A DNA stretch of 62,015 nt from a virus, in IMG/VR virus record IMGVR_UViG_3300027754_000093, positions 1 through 62,015 of that record; one strand, written 5' to 3'. A program made the translations under genes and the position numbers. The notes under the pieces were generated by a model. It did not search any database. It was not told the DNA's origin and was given only the letters and a program-made list of their open reading frames with translations. This document shows, piece after piece, positions 23,307 through 33,424 of this stretch. Each line of letters opens with the position of its first letter. Positions within the stretch are counted from its first letter, which is position 1.

Positions 23307-24334
23307 CTAGACAATCATTAAATCAAAAATATGACGAAGAACTGAATTCAATACAAAATCAAATTGTATCACTTGGTGAAATTAAATTACCAGTTCAATC
23401 TTCACTTAGTGAACTTATAACACCATTATCACAATTAGATGAAAGAATTGCAGAACTTACCGTAGATATTAATAAAAAAATATATGATATTTCAATCGTA
23501 TCTGGTATTGCTACTGCTTGTGGTTGTGGTACAGTTTTTACTGCTATGGATGAAAATGAAAATCAAATACAGATAAGTGTTGGTACTACTTATTATTACG
23601 AACAAGCAAAGGCACATCGTATAAATGCAGAAAACACATCTTATTCTGGATTTGATCCATTTGCAAAACTTGATGGAACTGATGGTTCTACTTCTTTTAC
23701 TTCTGGAATTGGTTCTACTACTTTTGTAGTAGGTGCAGATCAAAATTCTATTCTAGAATTAGTTATAGGTAATGTTGGTTCTGGTATTGGTGCAACTAAT
23801 ATTACATCTTATTTTGGAAGATCCTTATTAGGTGGTAGTGGTAGTGGAGCAAAAGCAGATGTAATAGTTACTGTTGGTGGAACTGTTGCAAATGTAATTG
23901 TAAATAATGGTGGATCTGGTTATGCGGTAAATGATAGTTTAAATATTCCTTTTTTCCCTGGTGCATCTTTTATAGTTAATGATGTTGGTTCACCTATTCT
24001 TGGAATTGGTATTGATACTTATATTGTTGCAAGTTCTGGAATTGGAAGTGAATTTATACCAGATATTGATACTACACAAACAAGTACTTGCCCAACATCT
24101 TGTGCTGCTTATGGAGCACAAGTTGATGCTCTAAAAGCAGATATAGTTACACTTAGAAGTCAAAGGGATGCAATTATGGTGGGATCAAATTCGATTAAAG
24201 TTGAAACAAAAAAATCTTATGTTCAACGATATTCTTATAATTTTGCAGAAGCAGAATTAAATAAAAGAAAAACCGAAATTGATGCAGTTAGATTTGTTTT
24301 AAATAATCCTACTTATAATCAATACTTCTCATGA
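23303..24334 (+). CDS. Virion structural protein, coiled coil plus beta insert
   Basis: A 343-residue protein. N-terminal (about 1-65) and C-terminal (about 270-343) helices (QLDERIAELTVDINKKIYD, AQVDALKADIVTLRSQRDAI) are likely to pair as a coiled coil. Between them a beta part includes the VNNGGSGYAVNDSLNIP unit shared by other proteins in this window. Two CxxC-like spots (ATACGCGT, TCPTSCAAYGAQ) flank the insert and could form a disulphide or metal site where the coil re-enters. A good ribosome site (AAGGAGAAG) precedes the start. Likely tail or fibre connector. Confidence 0.65.
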   Translation: MTRQSLNQKYDEELNSIQNQIVSLGEIKLPVQSSLSELITPLSQLDERIAELTVDINKKIYDISIVSGIATACGCGTVFTAMDENENQIQISVGTTYYYEQAKAHRINAENTSYSGFDPFAKLDGTDGSTSFTSGIGSTTFVVGADQNSILELVIGNVGSGIGATNITSYFGRSLLGGSGSGAKADVIVTVGGTVANVIVNNGGSGYAVNDSLNIPFFPGASFIVNDVGSPILGIGIDTYIVASSGIGSEFIPDIDTTQTSTCPTSCAAYGAQVDALKADIVTLRSQRDAIMVGSNSIKVETKKSYVQRYSYNFAEAELNKRKTEIDAVRFVLNNPTYNQYFS

Positions 24335-27300
24335 GTATACTTCTTAGAAATAGAATTACTGGTATTACTACATCAACTGATTTGTTCGGTGAGGACCTTG
24401 CTTTATTTTTAAGAGAATATCCAGATTTAGTTAAAGTTGGTATTGGAACCACTACAAATCAACCATATTATATTTTATTAAATGAAACAACAGAAGAATT
24501 TAGATCACCTTATGTAAATGGTAATTTTGTTTATAATCCAGGATTGAATAGGTTGGGTATTGGATCTAATAATCCTCAAGCAACTCTGGATGTAAATGGT
24601 GATATTAAATTTAATGGTAGTTTTACCAATACTGGTATTAGTACATTTCAAGGACCTGTTTTCTTTACTAATAATGTAACTTTTGATCGTTTTGTAGTTG
24701 GTGTTGCAACAATTACAAAAAAACTTGATATTGGTATTGGCGGAACCGTACTTACTGCAATAGCATCTACTAATCCAAGTATTGTTGGAGCAGCATCAAC
24801 TTATTATGGGAATATTGGAATTGGGTCTACCATTCCACAGCAAAAGTTAGATATTGCTGGAAGCATTAAGATTAATAAGAATATATTTGATTCGGTTAAT
24901 GTTGCAGGAACCACAGGATATTATCTCTCAAGAGATGTTGATGGAATTCGATGGGTACAAGTTAATCCTTTAGATTCGCAAGGAATTCTTGTTTATAATG
25001 ACTTGACTCTAATTGGAGCTGGGCAATCATTTTTTGGAGTCAATCTAAAGACTGGAGATGGGTTGGGAATTACTACAGATACTATACAAGCATTTGTAAA
25101 TCCATCAAATCCAAATATTGCAGATGTTTATGTTTATGATTATTGGAGTCCAATTCTTGGTGGAAATATCTATAGGAATTCAAATGTAGGTATTAACAAT
25201 AATAATCCTACATTTGCTTTAGATGTAACTGGAACCACAAATATCACACAAGATTTATATGTTGCTGGTATTGTATCTTTTACTGCAAATACACCATCTA
25301 TCAATAAAGATACTGGTGCTCTTGTAATTGCTCAAGGTGGTCTCGGTGTAGAAGGTAATGTTAATATTGGTGGTGCAACATCTATTGCACAATCAACATT
25401 TATAGGTGGAAATTTAAATGTTGTTGGTGTGGGTACAGTCAATACAACATTTAATGTTGGAATTGCCGGAACAGTCATTACAACCACCGGAATTGGTTCG
25501 GTTGGTATTGGAACCAATCTTCCATCTAAAGGTTTGGATATTGCAAAGCAAGTATTAATACAGAAAGCAGTATATGACTCAAATCGAAATGTAGGATATA
25601 AAACAGAATTTTATAAAACTCCAAGAACAGTATTGGGCCAAGTTGGAGTTAATACTGCCGGTGAAGTTATTAGTGATAGATTTTTTGATGCCGCAAATTT
25701 AATAAGACTCAATCTTGACTTTATTGCAGCAGAAGCAGTTGGATTTATTACAAGCACCGATTATTTGAGTGGAACATTTTCGGTTCCTGGAGTTAGTTCT
25801 TGTAGAGATGATATTAAAAAAATATTAAAATCAATCACTCTCGACATTACAAAGGGTGGAAACTCACAATCTGTAGGTGCCGGTCTTTCTTATTATAATG
25901 GTGGGTCACTTATCCATATTACATCTGGTGCTCAACAAACAGCAACTGTCGTTGCAATTACAACTGCCGCACAAATTTCACAAAAAGTAATTAATAACGT
26001 TTTACTAACAAAATCATACCAAAGTGGTGTGAGTAGTATTCGTCAAATTAGAGATTTAACAATACAAGATGATGCTTCTGTTAATTCTAATGCAAATAAT
26101 GGTGGATGTTCAAATGTAGTCTCTGCAATTTATACTTGTGCCGGTATTGTAACTACAATTATTGGAGGTGGATCTGGTTCTGCTCCTGCTATTACTCAAC
26201 CAGATGGTAAAGTAGTATGGGTTCCACCCGGAACTGATGTAAGAAATCTAGTTTGGGTGAATAAGTATGGTAATGATGATAATGGTGGAAAAACAGAAGG
26301 AGATGCAAAATTAACGATTGCAGCAGCTGCAGCAGTTGCTCAACCCGGTGATACGATTATGGTTCGTTCCGGTGTTTATTATGAGAATAATCCAATTGGT
26401 TTGAGAACTGATGTTTCTGTTACTGGTCAGGATTTGAGATTAGTAACAGTAGTTCCTCAAAATAGTGGTAAGGATGTATTTCACGTCAGAAGAGGATGTT
26501 TGGTTGAGAATATGAACTTTGCCTGTGATACTGGAAAATCTAATCCAGGTGGCGGTGCAGTTGCATTCCCACCAACAGATACATCTAAAATATCAGTATC
26601 TGGTTATATCGCTCCTGGGCCTGCAAATGAAGGTCCAAGTGGAAGATGGAGAAGTCCTTATATTAGGAACTGTACCAATTTTATGCCCTTAAGTATTGGT
26701 ATGAAGATTGATGGAAATCATGCAACCGCATCTACAATAGGTGCTGATTTAAAATCTATGGTCTGTGACTCATTTACACAATATAATGAGGCAGGTATTG
26801 GAGTTTCAATTACAAATAATGGATATGCCCAGTTAGTTTCTATTTTTACAATTAACTGTGATATTGCAATTTATTGTGATACTGGTGGTCAGTGTGACCT
26901 TACTAACTCTAACTCCTCATTTGGTAATTATGGACTATATGCAGTTGGTCTGGGTGCAACTGAATTTACATCTCAAGTGAATACTACAACCGATGCTGAA
27001 GCAGATAGAGTTGTATTTAAGAATGTAACTGATAATGTTGGGATTTCATCAAGACGACCATATGATGGTCAGGCACTATGGTTTAAAATAAATCTTTCAA
27101 ATTATAATACTGGCCAAGTTGGAATTATTACTGCACCTTTAAAAAGATTAAAATCTATTACTGTCGTAAATGGTGGTTCTGGTTATAGTGAGGCATCTCC
27201 TCCTGATATTACTATTTTTGATACTGCAACAAATGATGTTCTCCCATTAGGACCTGAAGGTATTATTGCCGAAGTGTCTCCAACAATTAGTGGTTTGGGT

Positions 27301-27822
27301 TCAATTACTTCTGTTGATATTATAGATAGCGGAAGAAATTATCTTCCTAGTCAAAATATAGGAGTTCGAATTAATGGCACTTCAACAAATGATTTGACAG
27401 CTCAGATGGAACCAATTTATTTTACAGTAAGTGAATCCTCCCTTCCAACATTTACGGTTGGTATTGGAACTACAACGACAATTGTTTTGAATGAATTTAT
27501 TCCTTATATTGTATATGCAAATGATGCTGTTGAAATGCGTAGAATTAGTCGTATTCTAACAAGTGGACATTCATTTGAATATATTGGTTCTGGTACTGAT
27601 ATAAATATCTCAACACCTTTAAAGGGTGCCGTATCAATTAAAGCAAATGAGGTTGTTGCAATTGATGGTGGACAAGTACCATTTACAAGCACCGACCAAA
27701 AAGGTAATTTTAATATTGGTGAAGGTATTCAAATCAATCAGGCTACGGCAACAATTACTGGAAGAGATTTTAGTAAAGCAATTCAAGCAGAAGTTACACC
27801 TTTAATACTTGCACTGAGATAA
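24331..27822 (+). CDS. Large fibre protein with pectin-lyase-like beta-helix (copy A)
   Basis: A 1163-residue protein. The first half repeats the GIGTT / LDVNGD fibre-shaft units (VGIGTTTNQ, RLGIGSNNPQATLDVNGDI). Residues about 640-880 form a right-handed beta-helix of pectin-lyase type (LVWVNKYGNDDNGG, GDTIMVRSGVYYENNP, GYAQLVSIFTINCDIAIYC, LTNSNSSFGNYGLYA). GGSGYSEASPPDI strands follow, then a closing domain (SGHSFEYIGSGTDIN, FTSTDQKGNFNIGEG). The protein at 43389 matches both the helix and closing domain, so the two are paralogues. It starts a three-gene module that is repeated downstream. No catalytic residues for polysaccharide cleavage can be confirmed by eye. Confidence 0.75.
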   Translation: MSILLRNRITGITTSTDLFGEDLALFLREYPDLVKVGIGTTTNQPYYILLNETTEEFRSPYVNGNFVYNPGLNRLGIGSNNPQATLDVNGDIKFNGSFTNTGISTFQGPVFFTNNVTFDRFVVGVATITKKLDIGIGGTVLTAIASTNPSIVGAASTYYGNIGIGSTIPQQKLDIAGSIKINKNIFDSVNVAGTTGYYLSRDVDGIRWVQVNPLDSQGILVYNDLTLIGAGQSFFGVNLKTGDGLGITTDTIQAFVNPSNPNIADVYVYDYWSPILGGNIYRNSNVGINNNNPTFALDVTGTTNITQDLYVAGIVSFTANTPSINKDTGALVIAQGGLGVEGNVNIGGATSIAQSTFIGGNLNVVGVGTVNTTFNVGIAGTVITTTGIGSVGIGTNLPSKGLDIAKQVLIQKAVYDSNRNVGYKTEFYKTPRTVLGQVGVNTAGEVISDRFFDAANLIRLNLDFIAAEAVGFITSTDYLSGTFSVPGVSSCRDDIKKILKSITLDITKGGNSQSVGAGLSYYNGGSLIHITSGAQQTATVVAITTAAQISQKVINNVLLTKSYQSGVSSIRQIRDLTIQDDASVNSNANNGGCSNVVSAIYTCAGIVTTIIGGGSGSAPAITQPDGKVVWVPPGTDVRNLVWVNKYGNDDNGGKTEGDAKLTIAAAAAVAQPGDTIMVRSGVYYENNPIGLRTDVSVTGQDLRLVTVVPQNSGKDVFHVRRGCLVENMNFACDTGKSNPGGGAVAFPPTDTSKISVSGYIAPGPANEGPSGRWRSPYIRNCTNFMPLSIGMKIDGNHATASTIGADLKSMVCDSFTQYNEAGIGVSITNNGYAQLVSIFTINCDIAIYCDTGGQCDLTNSNSSFGNYGLYAVGLGATEFTSQVNTTTDAEADRVVFKNVTDNVGISSRRPYDGQALWFKINLSNYNTGQVGIITAPLKRLKSITVVNGGSGYSEASPPDITIFDTATNDVLPLGPEGIIAEVSPTISGLGSITSVDIIDSGRNYLPSQNIGVRINGTSTNDLTAQMEPIYFTVSESSLPTFTVGIGTTTTIVLNEFIPYIVYANDAVEMRRISRILTSGHSFEYIGSGTDINISTPLKGAVSIKANEVVAIDGGQVPFTSTDQKGNFNIGEGIQINQATATITGRDFSKAIQAEVTPLILALR

Positions 27823-27826
27823 AAAA

Positions 27827-28480
27827 ATGGCGATTGCACCAGTCAATAAATTTATTACAATTGCAGTTCCGGTTGCTCCTGGAGAACAAGTAATATATGC
27901 AACTCCAACCGGAAGGTCGTCAATCATTCTTTATGCGCAAGTATCAAATGTTGCGGCAGCATCTACTTTTCCAAAAGTTTCATTTACACATCGAAGAAAA
28001 ACAAATAAGACTGGATATATTAGAAATAATCGAATTATCAAAGAAGCAAAAGTACTTCCAAATGATAGTTTAATTATTATTGATGGAAGATTAGTTTTGG
28101 AAAGAAATGCTGTAATTTCAGATTCCGTTGTAATTGTAGGAGTTCAGTCTGGTATTACTAGCATTACGAACTGTTTATATGATTTTAATACTGGTATTAC
28201 TACTATTACTACACTAACCAATCATAATTTTTCAGTTGGTAGTGAAATCACGATGAGTGGTCTTGCCTTTACTTGCTCTCCCGGAAGTAGTGGAATTACA
28301 ACAACTATTTTTCCATCTCCGCAATCTGCATTTACTGTGTCTAGTGTTACTAGTTCTACTATTTTTGTTACAAATACTGGACCAATTGGATTCGCTCATA
28401 CTTATGTAAGTGGTGGATTAGTTGGACCACTTCAAATGGAATTTATTTGTAGTATTTTAGAAAATAATATTGCCGCATAA
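27827..28480 (+). CDS. Small beta-rich virion protein (module copy A)
   Basis: A 217-residue beta protein. Its first 105 and last 15 residues align with the 113-residue protein at 45253 (IYATPTGRSSIILYAQVSNV against VYTAPIGYTGVVLLAQVANI, and FICSILENN against FIGSILETL). Between them this copy carries an extra 85 or so residues (SGITSITNCLYDFNTGITTI onward) resembling strands seen in the large fibre proteins. It sits between the beta-helix protein and the long fibre, as does the shorter paralogue. It is probably a joint or cap between fibre segments. Confidence 0.65.
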   Translation: MAIAPVNKFITIAVPVAPGEQVIYATPTGRSSIILYAQVSNVAAASTFPKVSFTHRRKTNKTGYIRNNRIIKEAKVLPNDSLIIIDGRLVLERNAVISDSVVIVGVQSGITSITNCLYDFNTGITTITTLTNHNFSVGSEITMSGLAFTCSPGSSGITTTIFPSPQSAFTVSSVTSSTIFVTNTGPIGFAHTYVSGGLVGPLQMEFICSILENNIAA

Positions 28481-28482
28481 TT

Positions 28483-31400
28483 ATGTCTAAAAAATATTTA
28501 AGCGGAAGAGTTGAAAGAACACCTCAATCAGATATAACATCTGATAGATATGAATTTCTTGGTTTAGAACAGGCAGAACCAAATCTTGGAGATCCTTTGG
28601 TTGGACCGTCTTCTATTGGAGCAAAACCTGTCCCTCCGGGTCAACAATATATGATTGTTACGACTGGAATTGCTGGAGAACGTTATTGGATTCCAAATCA
28701 AGGTGGTATTATACCAGGAAGCATTACTGTTTATAATGAAAATATTGGATCGGGATTGGTTGGTGGGCTTAGTAGCACAACACAATTAGTTTTTATTGGA
28801 AATGCAATTGATGTAACGGCACCATATGCCGGACCACCATATCCACCAAATGTTAATATAACAATATCACCTCCGGGAAATAATGGAGAAGTATTATTTA
28901 AAGATCTTGGAGATTTTGCAACATCAACAAAATTAGTTTTTAATAGTTCTGTTGGAATACTAACGATTGGAAATGGACTAAATGTTGGAAGTGGTGGAAC
29001 AATATTTACCATTAAACCAACTGGATTGGTTGGTATAGGAACATCTTCTCCAACACAAGAACTGGATGTAAATGGTGATATAAGAATAAGAGGAACGATA
29101 TATGATTATAATAATCAACCAGGAGTAAATCAGCAAGTTTTAGTTAAAAATAATTTTGGTGGATTAGAATGGAACAATCAAAGCTCTATTCGTGCTGGTG
29201 CTGGTGGAACTTATACTCAAGTGCAATATCATAATACATCTGGTTTAGTTGATGGTGCAACTGGTTTTGTTTATGACCCAAGTACCAATAGAGTTGGTAT
29301 TGGAAGTACATTACCCAGAGATATTCTAGATGTTATTGGAACTGTTAATATAAGCGGATTAGCCACAATCACAAATCTTTATGTTTCTGGTATAAGCACT
29401 TTAGGTGTTACATCAGCAACTAATCTTACTTCACAAACACTAAGAGTTTCTGGTATAAGCACTTTAGGTGTTACATCAGCAACTAATCTTACTTCACAAA
29501 CTCTTGTTGTAAGTGGTATAAGCACTTTAGGTGTTACTAGTATAACTAATCTTACTTCACAAACTTTAAATGTAAGTGGTATAAGCACTTTAGGTGTTAC
29601 TAGTACAACTAATCTTACTTCACAAACACTAAGAGTTTCTGGTATAAGCACTTTAGGTGTTACTAGTATAACTAATCTTACTTCACAAACTTTAAATGTA
29701 AGTGGTATAAGCACTTTAGGTGTTACTAGTATAACTAATCTTACTTCACAAACTTTAAATGTAAGTGGTATAAGCACTTTAGGTGTTACTAGTACAACTA
29801 ATCTTACTTCACAAACACTAAGAGTTTCTGGTATAAGCACTTTAGGTATTACATCAGCAACTAATCTTACTTCACAAACTTTAAATGTAAGTGGTATAAG
29901 CACTTTAGGTGTTACTAGTACAACTAATCTTACTTCACAAAGCCTTGTTGTAAGTGGTATTAGTACATTTTATGGAGATATACTTCCTGGTAGTAGTGGT
30001 TTTTATGATATTGGAAATGTTTTGTATAAATTTAATGAAGTTTATGCAGATACATTTGTGGGTCAAATTATTGGTAATGCTGATACTGCTACTGTTGCTA
30101 CAAATGTAAATGGAGGAACTGGAAATTTAACAGCATTAAATGTAAGTGGTATAAGCACTTTAGGTGTTACATCAGCAACTAATCTTACTTCACAAAGCCT
30201 TATTGTGAGTGGTAGTGGAACTATAACAAATCTAACTGGAACCGCAGTTACTTATACGAATGGAACTATAACCAACTTAACTGGTACTGCTGGAACTATA
30301 ACAACTCTTAATAGTACTAATGGAACTATAACAAATCTTACTGGTACTGCTGGAACTATAACAACTCTTAATAGTACTAATGGAACTATAACCAACTTAA
30401 CTGGTACTGCTGGAACCATAACAACTCTTAATAGTACTAATGGAACTATAACAAACCTAACTGGTACTGCTGGAACTATAACAACTCTTAATAGTACTAA
30501 TGGAACTATAACAAACCTAACTGGTACTGGTGTTACTTATACGAATGGAACTTTTACAAACTTAAGTGCTGGTTCTATCACTTATACAAATTCAAATTCA
30601 ACTAATCTTTATGTAACTAATGGATATATTAATGTTGGAATTGTAACAACTATAAGTGGTACTAATCTTAATTATACGAATGGAACTATAACAAACCTAA
30701 CTGGTACTGCTGGAACTATAACAAACCTAACTGGTACTGGTGTTACTTATACGAATGGAACCATAACAAACTTAACTGGTACTAACTTAAATATTACTGG
30801 GATTTCGACATTTCAAGGTAATGTAACTTTAGGTGATGCTAATACTGATAAAGTTTCTTTTGGTGCAACTGTTGATAGTAATATTATTCCAAGTGGAAGT
30901 AGGAATTTGGGTAGTGTTGCAAATCCCTGGTCTAATGTTTATGCTACTACTATTACTGGTACTATTGCTGGTAATGCAGATACTGCAACTAAACTAACTA
31001 CAGCAAGAACTATAGCAATTACAGGTGATTTAAGTTATACAAGTCCAGCATTTGATGGTACAGGAAATGTAACAGGAACAGGTACTTTAGCAACTGTAAA
31101 TTCAAATGTTGGTACTTTTGGTTCTAGTACTTTTGTTCCACAGATTACTGTAAATGCTAAAGGTTTGGTGACTGGTATTACAACTACTGGAGTTAACTTT
31201 AGTGCTGCTACTGTTGCTCAAGCAGATAAGCTAACTACAGCAAGAACTATAGCAATTACAGGTGATTTAAGTTATACAAGTCCAGCATTTGATGGTACAG
31301 GAAATGTAACAGGAACAGGTACTTTAGCAACTACTGCAGTTACTGCAGGTTCTTATGGTTCTGGTTCTCAAGTTGCTACTTTTACTGTAGATTCTAAAGG

Positions 31401-33078
31401 AAGATTAACAGCAGCATCTAATACAAGCATTACAGGTATTAATGCTTCTTCTGTTGCTGCTGCTGGTGCAGATACTCAAGTTCAGTTTAACGATGGTGGG
31501 GCATTTGCAGGAGATGCTGATTTTACTTTTGCTAAAACAACAAATACTGTTACTACAAGATTTTTAGCATTAAATGGTAATGGTTCAACGACTTCTGCTC
31601 AATTAACATTTAATGGTGGAACAAATAATTGGATTACTTTTGGTACAACTGGTGTTGCTGCTCCTGCATTTACAACAAGAAGTGTTGGAACTAAAATTGT
31701 TTTATATGATGGTATTGGTGCAAGTTCTGCAGATTATGGTTTTGGTATTGAAAGTAGCACTTTATGGTCTAGTGTTCCTACTACTTCTCAACAATTCAAA
31801 TGGTATGCAGGAACCACAAATATCGCATCACTCTTTGGAACTGGAGAACTTGTAGTAGGAACCACAACAAAAACAGGAACAGCATCGCAAACATTTCAGG
31901 TTACTGGTGGTTCTTATGTTTCTGGTAACCTTGGAATTGGAACAACAAATCCAACATCAAAACTTCACGTTGTTGGTGATGTAATAGTTACTGGTGTAGT
32001 GACTGCTACTACATTTGTTGGAGCATTAACTGGTACAGCATCTAATGTAACCACTAATGCAAACTTAACAGGACACGTAACATCTGTTGGTAATGCAGCA
32101 GTATTGGGTTCTTTTACATCAGCACAATTAGCAACAGCATTAACCGATGAGACTGGTACTGGTGCTGCTGTATTTGCAACAAGTCCAACACTTGTAACTC
32201 CAGCATTAGGAACACCTTCATCAGGAAACCTTGCGAACTGTACCTTCCCAACTTTAAATCAAAATACTACTGGTTCCTCTGCTTCTTGCACAGGTAATGC
32301 TGCAACTGCAACAGTACTACAAACCGCAAGAACCATTAATGGAGTATCATTTAATGGTAGTGCTAATATTACTATAAGTGCATCTGAATTTTCTTCTGGT
32401 ACTACTATAGTATTCTATCAGGCATCAGCACCAACTGGTTGGACGAAATCTACATCTCACGATAATAAAGCATTACGAGTTGTTTCTGGAACTGGTGGAG
32501 GTTCTGGTGGTTCTTCCTCATTTACTTCTGTATTTGCAAGTAGAGGTGTTCCACTACCAGAACACAATCACTCTGCAAGTTCTGATACTCACGGTGGTCA
32601 CCAACACTCAGGACCTACAAATAATCAAAACGCAAATCATACTCATACTTTTACGACTGGCAATCAAAACGCAGATCATAGTCACTCATTCATCACTAAT
32701 AGTGGTGGTTCTCATACCCATCTACTGAATGAAGTTCCCAACATCGAAGTACCGCAATCTTCCGCACCAGGAATGGTAGTTCAAGCTAACATAGAGCAAG
32801 CTGGAGGTGGTAGAACTCATACGATTATTCAAGGTGGTTCTCAAATTGTAGATACTCATAATGGCCACTCACATGATGGAGGAACTGGTGGACAGAGTGC
32901 AAACCACCAACACGGTGGAACTACTGCTGGAATGTCTAATGATCACTATCACGATTTTACAACTCAGTCTGGAGGTTCCCACAGTCACACCATTACGGTC
33001 AACAATAATGGTACTGCTGGTGCATCTATGGACTTTGCAGTTCAGTATATTGATGTTATAATATGCAGCAAGAATTAA
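28483..33078 (+). CDS. Long tail fibre with HxH-rich tip (module copy A)
   Basis: A 1531-residue fibre. The N-terminal domain (KKYLSGRVERTPQSDITSDRY) resembles the start of the 45604 fibre. Residues about 300-490 hold nine 21-residue repeats (GISTLGVTSATNLTSQTLNV), and about 590-690 hold 20-residue GTITNLTGTAGTITTLNSTN repeats. An exact 34-residue duplication follows. A GIGTTNPTSKLHVVGD unit lies near 1155. From about 1305 a collar-type domain (IVFYQASAPTGWTKSTS) leads into a tip with nine HxH motifs. Such HxH pairs bind iron along the tip of T4 gp37. It is the best candidate for a host-recognition fibre, with a chaperone gene two genes downstream. Confidence 0.85.
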   Translation: MSKKYLSGRVERTPQSDITSDRYEFLGLEQAEPNLGDPLVGPSSIGAKPVPPGQQYMIVTTGIAGERYWIPNQGGIIPGSITVYNENIGSGLVGGLSSTTQLVFIGNAIDVTAPYAGPPYPPNVNITISPPGNNGEVLFKDLGDFATSTKLVFNSSVGILTIGNGLNVGSGGTIFTIKPTGLVGIGTSSPTQELDVNGDIRIRGTIYDYNNQPGVNQQVLVKNNFGGLEWNNQSSIRAGAGGTYTQVQYHNTSGLVDGATGFVYDPSTNRVGIGSTLPRDILDVIGTVNISGLATITNLYVSGISTLGVTSATNLTSQTLRVSGISTLGVTSATNLTSQTLVVSGISTLGVTSITNLTSQTLNVSGISTLGVTSTTNLTSQTLRVSGISTLGVTSITNLTSQTLNVSGISTLGVTSITNLTSQTLNVSGISTLGVTSTTNLTSQTLRVSGISTLGITSATNLTSQTLNVSGISTLGVTSTTNLTSQSLVVSGISTFYGDILPGSSGFYDIGNVLYKFNEVYADTFVGQIIGNADTATVATNVNGGTGNLTALNVSGISTLGVTSATNLTSQSLIVSGSGTITNLTGTAVTYTNGTITNLTGTAGTITTLNSTNGTITNLTGTAGTITTLNSTNGTITNLTGTAGTITTLNSTNGTITNLTGTAGTITTLNSTNGTITNLTGTGVTYTNGTFTNLSAGSITYTNSNSTNLYVTNGYINVGIVTTISGTNLNYTNGTITNLTGTAGTITNLTGTGVTYTNGTITNLTGTNLNITGISTFQGNVTLGDANTDKVSFGATVDSNIIPSGSRNLGSVANPWSNVYATTITGTIAGNADTATKLTTARTIAITGDLSYTSPAFDGTGNVTGTGTLATVNSNVGTFGSSTFVPQITVNAKGLVTGITTTGVNFSAATVAQADKLTTARTIAITGDLSYTSPAFDGTGNVTGTGTLATTAVTAGSYGSGSQVATFTVDSKGRLTAASNTSITGINASSVAAAGADTQVQFNDGGAFAGDADFTFAKTTNTVTTRFLALNGNGSTTSAQLTFNGGTNNWITFGTTGVAAPAFTTRSVGTKIVLYDGIGASSADYGFGIESSTLWSSVPTTSQQFKWYAGTTNIASLFGTGELVVGTTTKTGTASQTFQVTGGSYVSGNLGIGTTNPTSKLHVVGDVIVTGVVTATTFVGALTGTASNVTTNANLTGHVTSVGNAAVLGSFTSAQLATALTDETGTGAAVFATSPTLVTPALGTPSSGNLANCTFPTLNQNTTGSSASCTGNAATATVLQTARTINGVSFNGSANITISASEFSSGTTIVFYQASAPTGWTKSTSHDNKALRVVSGTGGGSGGSSSFTSVFASRGVPLPEHNHSASSDTHGGHQHSGPTNNQNANHTHTFTTGNQNADHSHSFITNSGGSHTHLLNEVPNIEVPQSSAPGMVVQANIEQAGGGRTHTIIQGGSQIVDTHNGHSHDGGTGGQSANHQHGGTTAGMSNDHYHDFTTQSGGSHSHTITVNNNGTAGASMDFAVQYIDVIICSKN
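29389..29955 (+). repeat. Nine tandem 63-bp repeats in long fibre gene
   Basis: Copies start at 29389, 29452, 29515, 29578, 29641, 29704, 29767, 29830 and 29893, each beginning GGTATAAGCACTTTAGGT. Spacing is exactly 63 bases (21 residues). A further isolated copy lies at 30148-30210, and two related copies occur near 60252 in another fibre gene. The repeats differ mainly at the last few codons, as after recent expansion and gene conversion. Confidence 0.95.
30262..30529 (+). repeat. Tandem 60-bp repeats in long fibre gene
   Basis: About four and a half copies of a 60-base unit (20 residues, GTITNLTGTAGTITTLNSTN), with GGAACTATAAC recurring at a 60-base period. Shorter partial copies continue to about 30790. 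Confidence 0.92.
30994..31095 (+). repeat. 102-bp direct repeat, first copy
   Basis: This stretch is identical, base for base, to 31231-31332. Both start CTAACTACAGCAAGAAC and end ACTTTAGCAACT. They are 237 bases apart, in frame, and encode a 34-residue ARTIAITGDLSYTSPAFDG unit typical of fibre shafts. Confidence 0.95.
31231..31332 (+). repeat. 102-bp direct repeat, second copy
   Basis: Identical to 30994-31095. The two copies could recombine and delete or add 79 residues of the fibre shaft without breaking the frame. Confidence 0.95.
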
Positions 33079-33085
33079 TTAATTT

Positions 33086-33424
33086 ATGAAACTCGAACAA
33101 GGAAAATATTGCCCACTAATTAAAAAAGATTGTATAGGTATTCAGTGCTCTTGGTTTACTCAAATTCGTGGTATGAACCCAAATACAGGCGAACCAGTAG
33201 ATGAGTGGGGATGTGCGATTACTTGGATGCCTACTTTATTAATTGAAAATTCACAACAACAAAGGTCAACAGGTGCTGCTGTTGAAAGTTTTCGTAATGA
33301 GGTAGTAAAAGGAAATCAAGAAAATCAACAACTTTATATTCAATCAATTCAACCAGGAATGATTGCGAATAATATACTTTCTGAAAATATTCAAAATGTA
33401 CTAAAATCTGGAGATGTAGAATGA
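33086..33424 (+). CDS. Small Cys-motif cyanophage protein
   Basis: A 112-residue protein. The N-terminal half carries four cysteines, three in YCPLIKKDCIGIQCSW and the fourth in WGCAITWMP. This spacing suggests a small metal or Fe-S site. The C-terminal half is Gln-rich and helical (QQQRSTGAAVESFRNEVVKG). It lies between the long fibre and the fibre-assembly chaperone and overlaps the latter by four bases. A role in fibre maturation, for example metal loading of the HxH tip, would fit the position but is speculative. Confidence 0.7.
   Translation: MKLEQGKYCPLIKKDCIGIQCSWFTQIRGMNPNTGEPVDEWGCAITWMPTLLIENSQQQRSTGAAVESFRNEVVKGNQENQQLYIQSIQPGMIANNILSENIQNVLKSGDVE

Noticed and set aside
24331-27822. 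Active polysaccharide lyase
   Set aside because: The beta-helix fold is visible but no catalytic residues can be identified by eye, so only a structural call is made.
29379-29903. Minus-strand 174-residue open frame
   Set aside because: It is the antisense shadow of the nine 63-base repeats. Its own repeats (VCEVRLV-type) simply mirror them, and there is no ribosome site or context for a minus-strand gene.
29389-30540. Possible CRISPR array
   Set aside because: The repeats are contiguous and in frame, encode fibre shaft, and have no unique spacers or cas genes.
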